From Onchocerca volvulus (Eukaryota > Nematoda > Chromadorea > Rhabditida > Onchocercidae): a stretch of 64,000 nt of DNA. The stretch lies in the NCBI GenBank assembly GCA_000499405.2, contig HG738140.1, forward strand, positions 11,249,560 through 11,313,559. Reading direction: 5' to 3'. Made by a program: the position numbers and the translations under genes. A model generated the notes under the pieces. The model was given only the letters and a program-made list of their open reading frames with translations, was not told where the DNA came from and made no database searches. Below are positions 28,601 through 40,600 of the stretch, in pieces (the first letter of the stretch is position 1; each line of letters begins with the position of its first letter).

Positions 28601-28933
28601 AAATTATGGATAAAGGAGAACGCATTTCGTTCATCTGTGGACATGTTTCTGTGTTTTTCATGACGTAATTTTTTTTTTTTTTTTAAATATATATTGGGCT
28701 GCTATCTTCTACTTTCTTATGTTGACTTAGTTCATTATTTTTCTTGTATCATTTATTTACAAAGTAAAGACATTTTTTGCTTTCAGAGATGACATTTCCA
28801 TTACATTCGTACTTTTTAAATTTTCAAAGATTCATTGCTAGAATGAACTGCTCATCTTGCAAAGGAAATTGTCACAACAATTCTGGAAAAACGAATTGAT
28901 TTTAATAAAATTATTTTTAACTGAAATTTATAG
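25642..28933. other. Gene-poor region downstream of the zinc-finger gene
   Basis: About 3.3 kb of AT-rich sequence. A few short coding-like scraps follow acceptor-like AGs, for example 26055-26121 and 26212-26278 (+) and an open stretch near 27450-27550 (+). None joins in phase to the BTB exon or to another. Treated as 3' flank with no supported gene. Confidence 0.5.
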
Positions 28934-29270
28934 GAAGAATTTCTTATTCAGAAACGAATAATAGACAAATCATGGTTGGAATATTTTGAAACTACGATTT
29001 CTCTAAAAAATTATGATTCAAATTTCATAGAAATAAATACTAGCTTCGATTTATGGTTAAATTCCTTGATTTATTCACAGGTATCAGACAGCTATTTTAT
29101 AATTAATTGTTTAGTCCAGTGTGACACCCTTTCGAGAAAAGCGAGGGAACATATTAGGTATAAGGACAGCATAGAAACAAGATCAAGAGTATAATATATC
29201 ATCCGTGGGTAGCTATTTCAGGGGAAGATCTGAAAATCTCGGAAGCAGTAATCAATAATCAGGGCAATGG
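28934..29270 (+). CDS. Candidate terminal exons of an unrecognised gene
   Basis: A phase-0 open exon at 28934-29080 follows TTTATAG and ends at CACAG|GTATCA. It reads a plausible acidic/aromatic peptide (EEFLIQKRIIDKSWLEYFE...). It can read on to a second good donor at about 29157 and then splice to a short terminal exon after TATTTCAG at about 29221. No upstream exon or start codon could be joined and I recognise no family. It may be the end of a small gene lying within 25642-29270, a relic, or a chance ORF. Confidence 0.22.
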
Positions 29271-29676
29271 CAATTAGTTCATTCTTCTATAATTTGTTTC
29301 ATTATTGCAGATTGGAAATAATGATTTTGCTGCCGTTGTTTGATACTTTTATTCATTTGCATTAACAACGATGATTTATTTATCTTTGTCAGATAATTTT
29401 TACTGAGAAATTGCATCGTTTTTCGATGCCTTCGTCCTTATCGTTTCGACTTTAGATGGAATCGATATTATCATTCACTTGAGGATGCGACGAATTTACC
29501 GAGTAGAATTTAGTAATTTCTTAACTAAATTCATGCGGCATTGCAATGAATTGTGAGTAAATAATGACATTATCTGAAAACAAAAGTTCAATCCGGAATT
29601 TAGGATGCGAGTATTTACAAAATTCTTGTGTAAGAAAGGAAACAGTATAGAAGCGCATAATAAAAACTACAACTAG

Positions 29677-32600
29677 CTATAACAGTCTCTTCACGATGTA
29701 ACCGAACGTCTTGATTCCTTGAACAGCTGGCGAATGCTTGTAGAAAAATAGGAAATAGAAAGCAAAGGCACCTAATAGAATGGACGCACCAATAATGCAA
29801 ATATGGAAATCAACGTTTGTTGTCACCTGAAAATTGCTGACAGAGATGTTGCTAGTCCGAACTTCAAGCCTCAAATTTAACACGCTTATCTGGTTTAGTA
29901 AGTAACATGATCATTATTTTTAAACTTAGATAAAATCTGACTTGATATCTCATAGTGATAAGGAAATTATTAGACTCTCTAAGTATAATTAAATATAGTT
30001 TCCGCATGCTGTTAAGATTTTGGACTAAAAGGAACAAGTCAGACAGACAGAAGTAACAAAAGTAGTTCTATAATATATACAAGATATGAATCTAGGCCAG
30101 ATAATCTGAAATTACTTTGTTCGACGCAATGTATATAGCTAATAATAAGAAGATAGTTGCTTGAACAATACTTACTGGTTCTTCGCTCACCTGTTCATTT
30201 GAGATGTAAATAAACACCATGTTAACCTATAATATATAGTCGAGCCTTGATCATATCTTTCTTACATCAGATTATATCATCATCTTGATCATATTCTCTC
30301 GTCTGCTCGTTCTGCTCTTCAAAAATGAGTTTTTATTTTCAGGACATAAATAAAAACTAACCAAGCTGACAGAGATAATCATGAAGATGACAGCACGATG
30401 ATTGGATTCTGGATAGCGATGAATTGGTTTACGGACGAAACGAATCCACAATAGAGCCAGTATTGTGAAAATACGCTGAAGCCATTGGCAAAACGATACA
30501 TAATTGATCAACTGCGACAGATTACAACAAATGAGAGTACAAAAGAAAGCATAATCTGAAATACTGCATGAAAGGTTACACATAACAATTCACTACCATG
30601 TCATTTTTGTATTTTTATTAATGCTTTCATCCTTACGATATCTTTGTGAAAAGGGATCTTCATCTATGTATATATTGACGACATAACATTAGCTTATAAT
30701 TGGTAATTTGCATATGACAAAATTATATGTTTTAAAAAGGCATTAGATTCACTGAACTCATTCCGGACATAAATATTGCATTTTTGTGATTCTGAATAAC
30801 AATTAGAAATGACTGCCAATTTACAGAAATAAATATGGCAACTTGAGGACTATTATGTTCTGTATTGGAACAGCTTAAAAAGTTAGGTAAATGACCTTGT
30901 CGTGCGGCAGCATACAAATATCTAAAAATTAATTTAATTTAGATGTTTTAAATGATTCTTGTGATGAATACTTGTCTATAAATAGGATTAAAAGTTATGA
31001 GTAAAGGAATACATTGCACGTATTAAACCTGCTAGTGCAAAAAAGTGAAGTATTCATAGAGCCGATGAACAGAATTCATATAAGAAAACGTATTACAGAA
31101 CGGAATTTATCCAACATCGCTGCAGAAATGTCTAAAATAAAAGAGATACTGATCAGTTTTATGCTTAAAATTCTCATTTCAGAAATAATCTTTCGGTTTT
31201 CAGAACTTCGGTTAGAAAATATCACAATCAAAAGTATCATCATTTCACAGATCTTCCTTCAACGATGCATTCAGAGAATATGGAAATCTTCTGTTTATAA
31301 TTTATTTTTTTCTAGTGCACTAAAAGTATTTAAAGCACTCGAAATCTTGCATTCTCGAGCCGATACTGTGAATAATATGAAATTGAGATGAATCATTCCC
31401 AAGCCATGAAATTTGCGGAATACCGGCTACTAATTTATCGTAGTAATTAGAGAGAAAGCTTACATCAGCTAAAACAATAGATGATTTTATTTGCTCTATA
31501 TCAAGCATTACAAATAAATGAAATATCTGTTGCGAGAAAAATGAGTGCTACTATTTTTTTAATTATAATCGCCAAAGGCATTGTTCTGAAAAATATATAA
31601 CATATAAAATCAGTAAAAATATAAAACAAGCACATTCCATATGTCATTGGCATGAGTATATCTAAGTAATTCAGAATAAAGTTCTAAAGAAAACTCACTC
31701 CTCTGTATTAATTAACGGATTTATACTATATTAATGGAAACCCAACAAACATTAATTTTTTTTTTTTCCAAATTTTTTTTTTTCCCTCTTCGTATTATCT
31801 CACAATTTGCTGCAAATAATTATGAAGCTTATATTTGAAAACCATTTCTTGAATATTTATCCTTATATCTTATTGCTTGCAAAATTTTCATTTTCAATTT
31901 TCAATTTAGTGAGTGTGAGAAGAATGACTTCGGCTTTTCAATCTCTTTGGTGCCAAAATTCAAAACATCCCAACCTTCGTAAGAAAATAAAGCAGCAAAC
32001 AAGACTGTTATTGTATGATCGGATTTGAATTGCACTTTATCGAATGCATTTTGCAAGTTTTGAGTTTTTCCTAAAAAATAAAAGAACGGCAAGGCTATTT
32101 ATCAGTTCCTCATAAACTTAAAAAATTATATTCGTGCTAATGAATTGATAACGAACTCGTTATTAGCTGCAGTTATTTCATCCCGTGTATACGTTTCTCG
32201 TTCACTTAAAATCTCTTAATATTAATATTATTGCTACATAATAGCTTTGAGAATGTCAGTGAAGTTTTGGTGAAGTAGATAGATTAAGTTGCTGGACATT
32301 ACATAATTCATATACTTTTAAAAATGAGCAAGTAAAATCCAGTACTATTACGATAGCTGTTGTAATGATTTTTGCAATAGATGCGACTAATTGAAAACAT
32401 GAAACAAATACTTTGAGAGAGAAAAAAATTGAGCATCATTAAAAGCCCTGAAATAAAATAAAGAGGTCAGATATGCTGATTAATGCATTTTAACAGTAAA
32501 AAGTAGCATAGTCTGATCTAGGAACAATTTACATTAAACAATTTTATTTACATAACAATGAAAAACCAGTAAGTTTTTTAAAGTAAAACTTGTTAGTATC

Positions 32601-33081
32601 GTCAAACACTCCGATCGCTGACTGTCTCAGCTTAAATTGCAAGCGTCGCCGGATAAACAATGAAACAACCGACCACACATGAAAACAAATGCCATCAGAT
32701 ACCTAAACAAAGTGATACACATCTGCAAAAAATCAATCAATGATGATTATATTTGAGGATTATGATTACTGAATAGAACTAGATTCAAGAATTGTAGAAT
32801 TTCTCCTTACCACTTTACATAGCAAAGATAAGCGAAATCAGCTTCTGGTATATGAATGGTAGTACCCAATTCCATGTAACAAAATGCTCCGAGCAGTGAT
32901 AACAGTGCGGCGATAGACCAAATAATTAGTGATAAGTCCATTGAATTCTAATTTAAATGACTAATTTCACATCACAGAGTTTTGCTATTGATGATAATGA
33001 GCAAATTGATGATATTGTCGATAATATAGTTGATGGCATCACATAAACCCATCTTGTTTGAATTCGTTCCAGCATTTACAT
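29677..33081 (-). pseudogene. SLC7/LAT-type amino-acid transporter pseudogene
   Basis: Minus-strand exon remnants follow the order of an SLC7 (APC-superfamily) light-chain transporter: TM1 about 32975-33081, TM2 32811-32947 (LLSLLGAFCYMELGTT), TM3 about 32620-32722, TM5 32316-32386, TM6 31929-32070 (GWDVLNFGTKEIE), TM7 31464-31585 (MPLAIII), TM8 about 30995-31060, a loop exon 30825-30921 (YLYAAARQGHLP), TM9-10 30362-30555 (LINYVSFCQWL), 30193-30228, and the C-terminal exon 29677-29826. The frame is broken. The TM1 G-S-G substrate motif is gone. A TAA at 32632-32634 follows YPATLAI in TM3. A frameshift or stop lies at about 31501-31510, a TAA at 30995-30997 in TM8, and a one-base loss in the TM9-10 exon. 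Living relatives exchange neutral or cationic amino acids with a 4F2hc-like partner. The late exons remain open, so decay looks fairly recent. An automated model skipping the bad exons could miscall it as a gene. Confidence 0.72.
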
Positions 33082-34220
33082 CTAATTTTCTTTTTTTTAT
33101 CTGGCCATTTTTTTTTTGGTTTACTGTCAGCGGTAGCTCGACAGATACTGCTAAAAATTTTTTATATATTCAAAATTATTTAATTTTCAACATTTCGTTA
33201 TAGTAATTGCTATAGCGCTTGAAAAAATTATGCACGAAAAATTACTAGATAAGGTTTAAAAGAATTTTTCGACTTAGAAAAAATTTGATAAGTTATTAAC
33301 TTTCCTGAATTTTACGCAGATCATTTAATCTTGATTTCCTCTTTCTTTTATTATTTCTTAAGAATATTCATATCATTTTTTATAAAATTGATCACAGTGC
33401 ATCTGACGATATAATTTAAGGCAAAAATGAATAATCAATTTCGTTCCTTATTTTAATATTTTGTTTCCTTTAAATGATAGCAAAAACTAAAATACTGAAC
33501 ACTATCTTGTAATGAAGTGAATAGATCCGCAGTAAATGTAAAACTATTATTTGTATAAGGTTTATCACTTTCGATTATTCAAATACTCTTATTATCGGTC
33601 TCCATCTGATAACAAAAATCGTATCAGTAACAGAGTGATAGACTAACACAAAATTCTTTTTTTTTCTATGCAAAAGTTAAAAATTTAGGAAAAACTGAAC
33701 GGCGTGAACGATGATTCTTTCACTTTAAGTTCTAAATGCAATTAAAATTTTTCTCCTAATATATATATTTAGTCAGTATGGTAGCCAAAAGAAGTTAACA
33801 ATTAATTTTCTCTTATAAAATTATCTCACAATGTAACAAACTTTTCTGTACTTCCAAGAAAAAGCTATATAAAAAATAAAATTAATTAGAGGGAGAAAAT
33901 ATAATATACAATGAGATCACGATCAACAACATGTTTTGTTTTGCATAATATAATATGAATATAGTAAGAAATTATTAAAATATGATTTTAGCGACTATCG
34001 TCTAAATTTAAATCCTAGATACAGAGGTGTGGAATTAAAATATAGATGTGCCTTTGTAAAGTAATTTAAATAGTTTTATAACGAAACTTGAATAATTTTA
34101 TGAAAGTTAAAAGAACTGAAATCAAGTAAAAATAGTAAAAATGTTTCCAATATGATCGATGTAATCAGAATTTTTGACGTTACTTTAGCTTTAACAGTTT
34201 TATTTTTAAACGGAATATTT

Positions 34221-34273
34221 CGACACCTTTTGCCAAATTTTCAATCAATAATCAGAAATTTGGCAAAAAGTCG
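34221..34273. repeat. 53-nt intergenic hairpin
   Basis: CGAC-acc-TTTTGCCAAATTT pairs with AAATTTGGCAAAAAGTCG around a loop of about 15 nt, with a small bulge. Arm and loop sizes are near those of an animal pre-miRNA, and it lies in intergenic sequence. Without expression data the biological role is open. Confidence 0.6.
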
Positions 34274-37200
34274 TAAATTTTTTAAATATAATTTCATAAC
34301 ATTTTTAATGCCATATTTGATTAAATGGTATCACAAGTATTTGATAACATCTTACCTGTAATTCTGTTATTATTGTATAAAGAATTTCAGAAATATCGAC
34401 GATTTTTATTTACCAGAAAATTATGCTTTAGAATTAGAGCAGAAAACCATTTCACTTAATGGTGACAAACGTGGCATATAGTAAAGAATAACTTTCATAT
34501 TATCGATAAAAGATAACACTAGTGTGAGATGAATTGGAAGTTAGGAATCAGCACGAGATGAGAAGAAACAATAATTTTAATAATAAAATTTTCGTAATCT
34601 TTAGTCGAACTGGTAGGTTGACAAGGAAATTTGCAACTTATCGTAAATTTGCCAAGATGTAAAAGGAAAAAAGTTGTAAAGTCGTTGAAACTTAATTGTT
34701 GTGGATTTAAAAATACTTTTAATCGACAGTTAACTTTTTCATCTGTATTAATAAAAATTGCTCGAGAAAAGTTGGATGGTCAAAATTTATAAAAATATCT
34801 AAGACAAAAAAAATTGCTTAAAAATGCATAAGACAAACAAAACTTACAAAAGTACTTGAAACTATTATCATTGATAAAAGAAATTTGTAAGCATTTCTTC
34901 TAATCTTATTTATTCAGGCACAAGATCTCTTCGATTGTCATTTACATTTTCTGCTTGCAATATTTTAAATCATCAACTAAACTTAAAGACAATGAACATT
35001 TTTCAAATTCTGCTAAACCAATATTTCCATAGAACCTAAAAAACTTAAATAAATTAACTAATAAATTGAAGTTGTAAGCTACACTATTCAAATAGAAAAT
35101 AGCAGTTTTTGCTTAGACCATCAATAATTAACGGAGATCGTTCGAAATTATATTCGCGCACTTTTAAGTTGCGATTCTATTTTCTTCAGTCATCAATCTC
35201 TTCTCACTTCATGTCATGAATAGATAATTAATTAGATATATCTATTGAAATAAAAAATTTAATTACTGATAAATTCTTAGTTGCAAAGTACTTGAATTCC
35301 CTGTAAAGCTAAGCAATATAAGTACAATTTGAACACATTCAATCTTCTCAGACCTCTTCACTATTCTTTAAACATGAAATTTCATTGAGACTGAAAGTAG
35401 TAACATTTTGCTGCTGTCAGTTCCTTCACTCTTCATTTCAAACACAAAAAACCACACTTAATTTAACCATAATATGTAATATCAGTGATAGTAAGCATCT
35501 CAAATAAATTTGGATTTTCACTGCAATTCATGAGAAGTAACAACCGCGAGAAAATGTTGTTAAATGGAAATGATAATGTTTTTAAATTCTTCTTCCAAGA
35601 GATGCTAAAATTTTTTAATTTTTCATTCTGAAACATGGCTGCCCCAATTGATATTGGGAATTTTTAAATAAAATCCGATTCGTTGAAAATTCGATTTTCG
35701 ATGTTATCAAATTTAAAGAATGAAAAAGTATCAGCTTATAATTTCGGCGGTACTTCTTCACTGTAAAAGCATACGAGTCCTAAATATGAAAATGAATTTT
35801 AAATAAACTTTATCCTTATCTTTGTTTTCATTTAGTTAAATGTAAAAAAAATTTTTTTTTTTTTTTTTTTTGATCAGTGAAACATAACTCGATAGGGTAT
35901 CAATTTTAGCAAGTGGATTTTCTAGTTTTCTTGGCACAAACAAAATACTAGAATTGACTTTTCAGCCAATAATATCCCAATGATTCTTTCATTCCGCACT
36001 GACTTAAGAAAGTTTCTGCTCCAATCTTAATTTTTGCCCTACCGTTTTAAATGGGATTAACACTAATTCAAGGTAATTACTGCAAACACATCTTTTCTTG
36101 CCATTATTAAAACAAATCACTTCGCTAATTTCCAAAATTTCTTGAGAAAATGATCGAATCAACACTAACACAAACGCATGGACTACAAAAGAACAGAATA
36201 CAACGGAACAAGAAACGAAATACTGTATGTTTGATATTAACAGTAGTATCGCCTGTGGCTACAGATAAAGAAGAGGCTAGTTGATGACACATATTTTGAT
36301 GATGAAGAAAAATAAAGATATAATACAATAGGAATATTACTATTCCAACGGAAATTAATTTCCCTATTCAATCGAATGAATAATAAATTGATTAATAGGA
36401 AAATCTGAAAGAACAATTTGAAATGAAAGACTGGAAGATAAAATCAAAATCCCCAAACATAGTGCTCTGATCAACATCTGTGATACATTTGATCTTGTAA
36501 CTGATTAATGGTTTCAAATCGATCCAATCAAAGTGTGAGTCGATAAAATGAAATGATTTAATGGTTAATATCACAAAACTATTCGACATTTTGTACAATA
36601 AACTTTTTCAGGACTTGATATAATATGATGAGGCATCAATGCATGTCTTAGAAAGAATCCTTCCAAGATACCCAATTCAAATAATTATGAAAAGCAATAA
36701 ACTACGGAGAACTCGACAGTCCCGATAAACATTCAAAAAATGTAGATGTAAAGATACGTTTAAAATCTAGCTGGTCAGTGTCTTGTTCCTTAGCATTAAC
36801 CAAATCTCTGAGATGATAATGGAAAATAAGATCAGAGTGTATTAAACCTCCTGCTTCAAATGCTACATGCAATATTTAATATTTATATATTTCAAGCTAT
36901 TCGTTGAGACTAATGTTGGAAATTTAAAAATTGGAAAAGACAAAAAATGAATGATGTGTGAATAATTAAGGCATAAGTGTTCCTGTACATTCATCACAAC
37001 GCTCAGACATAAAAAAAGTTAAGCATAATTGAATTTAATAAATCAACTAAGAGGAGAAAATAAAAATTATGAAAATATCATATAAGAATGAAAAATACAA
37101 AAAATATTCAATGATTGCAACAAATAATACAGATTGGCAATTCAAGAATCCTGAGTAAGTTACAAATTTCAATTCAACCATGAAAAACGGAATAATATTA

Positions 37201-37672
37201 ACTAGCTATTGTTTTTTTTTTTTAATATTAGAAACTGTGACAATTAGATTATCTTCAAAAATGCAAAACATTAAACAATCCCCTGTGGATTATAATATCA
37301 TTGATGGATCAGGAAGGATGTAACTATCGACAGTTATGATAATTGTTAAACTAAAATGAATGATAAAAAATTTTAACTTTTCTAAGAGCACATCTTTTAG
37401 AAATCTTTGGGAGAAAATATATATATAAAAATTAGAATCTAGATAAATTAAAAGTACATCAACTAATTTATTCATTGTATATTTATCCATATTATCTTTT
37501 CTATAAATTGTTCCTCAGCGAGAAAAGAAACAATTTAATTTTTCTAAGCAACAATAAGGAATCGGTAGTCCCTGAAACATAGTTTAAAGAGCTACAAAAG
37601 TTGAACATTGTAATTTGTGAAAATGCAGCATTTTTCGAAAAATGAACACTTAAAATATATATAAAAATAAAA

Positions 37673-37678
37673 TTTATT
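37673..37678 (-). promoter_or_regulatory. AATAAA polyadenylation signal of the RIC1 gene
   Basis: On the minus strand a canonical AATAAA starts a few nucleotides after the RIC1 stop codon (37682-37684). Such short 3' UTRs occur in nematodes. Inferred from position only. Confidence 0.45.
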
Positions 37679-37681
37679 CGA

Positions 37682-40600
37682 TTACATAAAATTACACTGT
37701 TCACGCTCAACAGTGGTCGCATTACTTACCACCGAACAGCTATCTATGTCAGCATAACCATCATCAATTTTGCTATTTTCTCGTGGTGGAGAAAACGTCT
37801 TCTCTATCAAATTCTTCGCTGTTACTGTTGGCAGTTGCTGAGCTGGCATGGGATTGATTTGATGGATAATGCTATTTTGTTCTGTATAATCGTCCGGTAT
37901 AGAACAGCATTCTGAAAGGGACTGGATTTTCATCAAATTCTATTTTAATTTATTACTTCAAACAGAATATAAATGCATCTTAATTTTTCATACCATTCAT
38001 CATCAAATGTAACTTATACTCATAGAGAAAGAAAATTTTTCATAAAAACCCTAAATTTTGTCTTCAGCTGGACAAACGAAATATACACAGAATCATGAAA
38101 TGACGAAGACGTTAGATTTTTAACAAATTGATAAATCAGAAATTTGAGAGCTGCTTATGATACAACTTTTCATCTCATAACACTGAAGACTTCCAATAAT
38201 AATCATTATTTTCTATGAATTTTTTCAAAGTTAAGAAAAAATTCACCTAATGTGGGCGATATTTTTTGATTGACGACCGGCAATATTTCTCCTCCTAATA
38301 CAGAAAATCCGTTCATCTGCACATGTGAATTGTTAGTTGATAACAAACTATTCCTGCAATAACCAGGCACACCAGACGATGGTTTGGTAACTAGGTGTTC
38401 TCCATTCCTGTCTCCAATTATTAAGAGATGTTTTTTGTATGTATCGATTAAAGTTCGGTATCCGGAACTACAAATAATTTTTATTGTATTATTCTTCTGC
38501 TCTAATGTATGCTAATTTACCATCTAGCTCGATCTAAATTACAAATACATTGCCACATTGTTTTTTTAATTTATCTGAAATTTTAATAACCAGGAATGTT
38601 TACGATATTTCTTAACCTATTTCTTACTGAAATTTAAGCGTACAAAACTTTACCAACTAATCGAAGCCCAATTCTGCAATTGCTCCAATCCTTTATGCAA
38701 TTCATTCACAGTATCTGGACCACAGTTTTGCAAAAATTTCTGCGAAAAATACTTATTAAGGAATGATACATCACGCCGTAATAAACACAACTGAAAAAAA
38801 GAGTAAAAATTAGTTCCTCATAAAATTCTGATAAATAATCAGACTTTATTCAAATATGCTCCTCATAAAATTCTGATAATTCAAATATGCTTGTACATTA
38901 AAAAAAGCTCTTTTGAGCTTATTATAGTGTTTATCACTTATTCCGAAACTTCTGCTTATGTCATATCTATCAAATTGAGAAAATCGCCAAACCAACTTCG
39001 GGATTTCCTCAAGAAATAAGCACAAGTTACAGAATTAAATTCTGATTACTTAAATATGTTTTGACAATAGGATAGTGTCAGTGTAGTTTCATTCAATGTT
39101 TTTGAAAATACGAGCAGTTGTAAGTCAACATTATTACAGTGCTGTTACTCAAATGATATAATGAAATATTCATTTAAGATTTCCGCAGAAGTTATAATAA
39201 AAAACAAAACTGGCTGCTTTTACGAAATGATTACTCTCTTCATTGTCTATACCAGAAATATTATAAAAATTATCCAAATATTCAGTATAATGTATATTCT
39301 GATGATGCCAACTAAATAGCGAATATGACTGAAATTCAACTCTAATGTACATAATTATACTAGAAAAATAAATCAACAGATTGAAATCTCATACCAACAA
39401 TGTCCAACTGGCACAGTTAGCTTCATACATAATATCCATCATGTATTTCAACTCTAATTCACTTTCCTGTGTTCCACGTGCGGCAACTTCACCACATATT
39501 TTTTCAAAACCTACAAGCAAATATGTCCAAATATAAATAGTAAATATGATATTTTTCAGAAAACATATTTATTTCAAACTTTTAGAATTGTAATGATTAT
39601 ATACTATATTTGATTTTTTCCTCTATGCAGTACGCTTGTTTACGTGCAAAGCAAATTTTATTTTAGCCATTGCACACTTTTTTTAAAGCTTCGAAAAAAT
39701 AGAAGTAACCTTCCCAATCACTGCACGAATTTGAAATACTTTCTGTAGAAACCGTATTTAATGCGGACTGCTTGAACATTTGCGACAGTTCTTTCCTATC
39801 TGCAACAAATATCAAAATTAATAACATCTAGTAAATTTTTTGAGATTATTAACTCAATTCAATTTAATCAACATAATAAATCATGAACCATGAAAAGAAC
39901 GTTGACATCTGATGGCATAAACAATAATACCTTCCTTATCATCGACGATTACCATATTTGAATCAGTGGAAACAACTGATACGCACCGTTGTTGCTCTTC
40001 GATACCTAACGAAACATTACTGTTGGCCGTTGATAGCGCTGAATAAACAAAATTTTTAAAAAAATATAATTCAATAATTGAATCCAAGATTATCTATTAT
40101 TAGAGTGGTCATTTTTTTTTATGCTTAACACATTAAACAACGAAAAAACCAGTCGGATCAATTGTAGTCATTTTCTTTGATTCACTTGGTGATTCCGATA
40201 TCAATGGTACTTATAGCACAATTTTAAACTTCTCATTTCGAAATAATACAAATTCTTCGAAACTATTTTTTATCAAAATTCCCAGTAACTTACTCTGCAA
40301 GCTATCCAGTGATGCAGTACTTGGCGAAATTTTAATACCTTCAATTTGTTTCGTTAATTGTTCGACAATACTTTGACTAACCAAAGGATAGGGCCATTTG
40401 AATTGTGCATGCAATCGCATCAAAGCTAATGGAAAATCATTAATCCGTGTTATACTGTGCCGCTGTATTCGAAGCCAACTTACTAAATTAAAATCCAGAT
40501 AAGCCGCAAACGCACCTGGAATGAAAAATATTGAATAGTAAAGACACAATATTGCTCCAGAAAATTGTTTTCAAATAATTCGTGCCTAATCTAGTCCGAT

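Larger units (their letters stand above)
33082..37681. other. Gene-poor AT-rich spacer
   Basis: About 4.6 kb between the transporter pseudogene and the 3' end of the RIC1 gene, both on the minus strand. ORFs are short and unconvincing on both strands. It contains a hairpin at 34221-34273 and a poly(T) tract near 35850-35871. No RNA gene was recognised. Confidence 0.55.

Noticed and set aside
31014..31391. 125-codon plus-strand ORF
   Set aside because: Low-complexity Ile/Leu/Lys-rich reading of the transporter pseudogene's minus-strand sequence, with no splice support or family resemblance.
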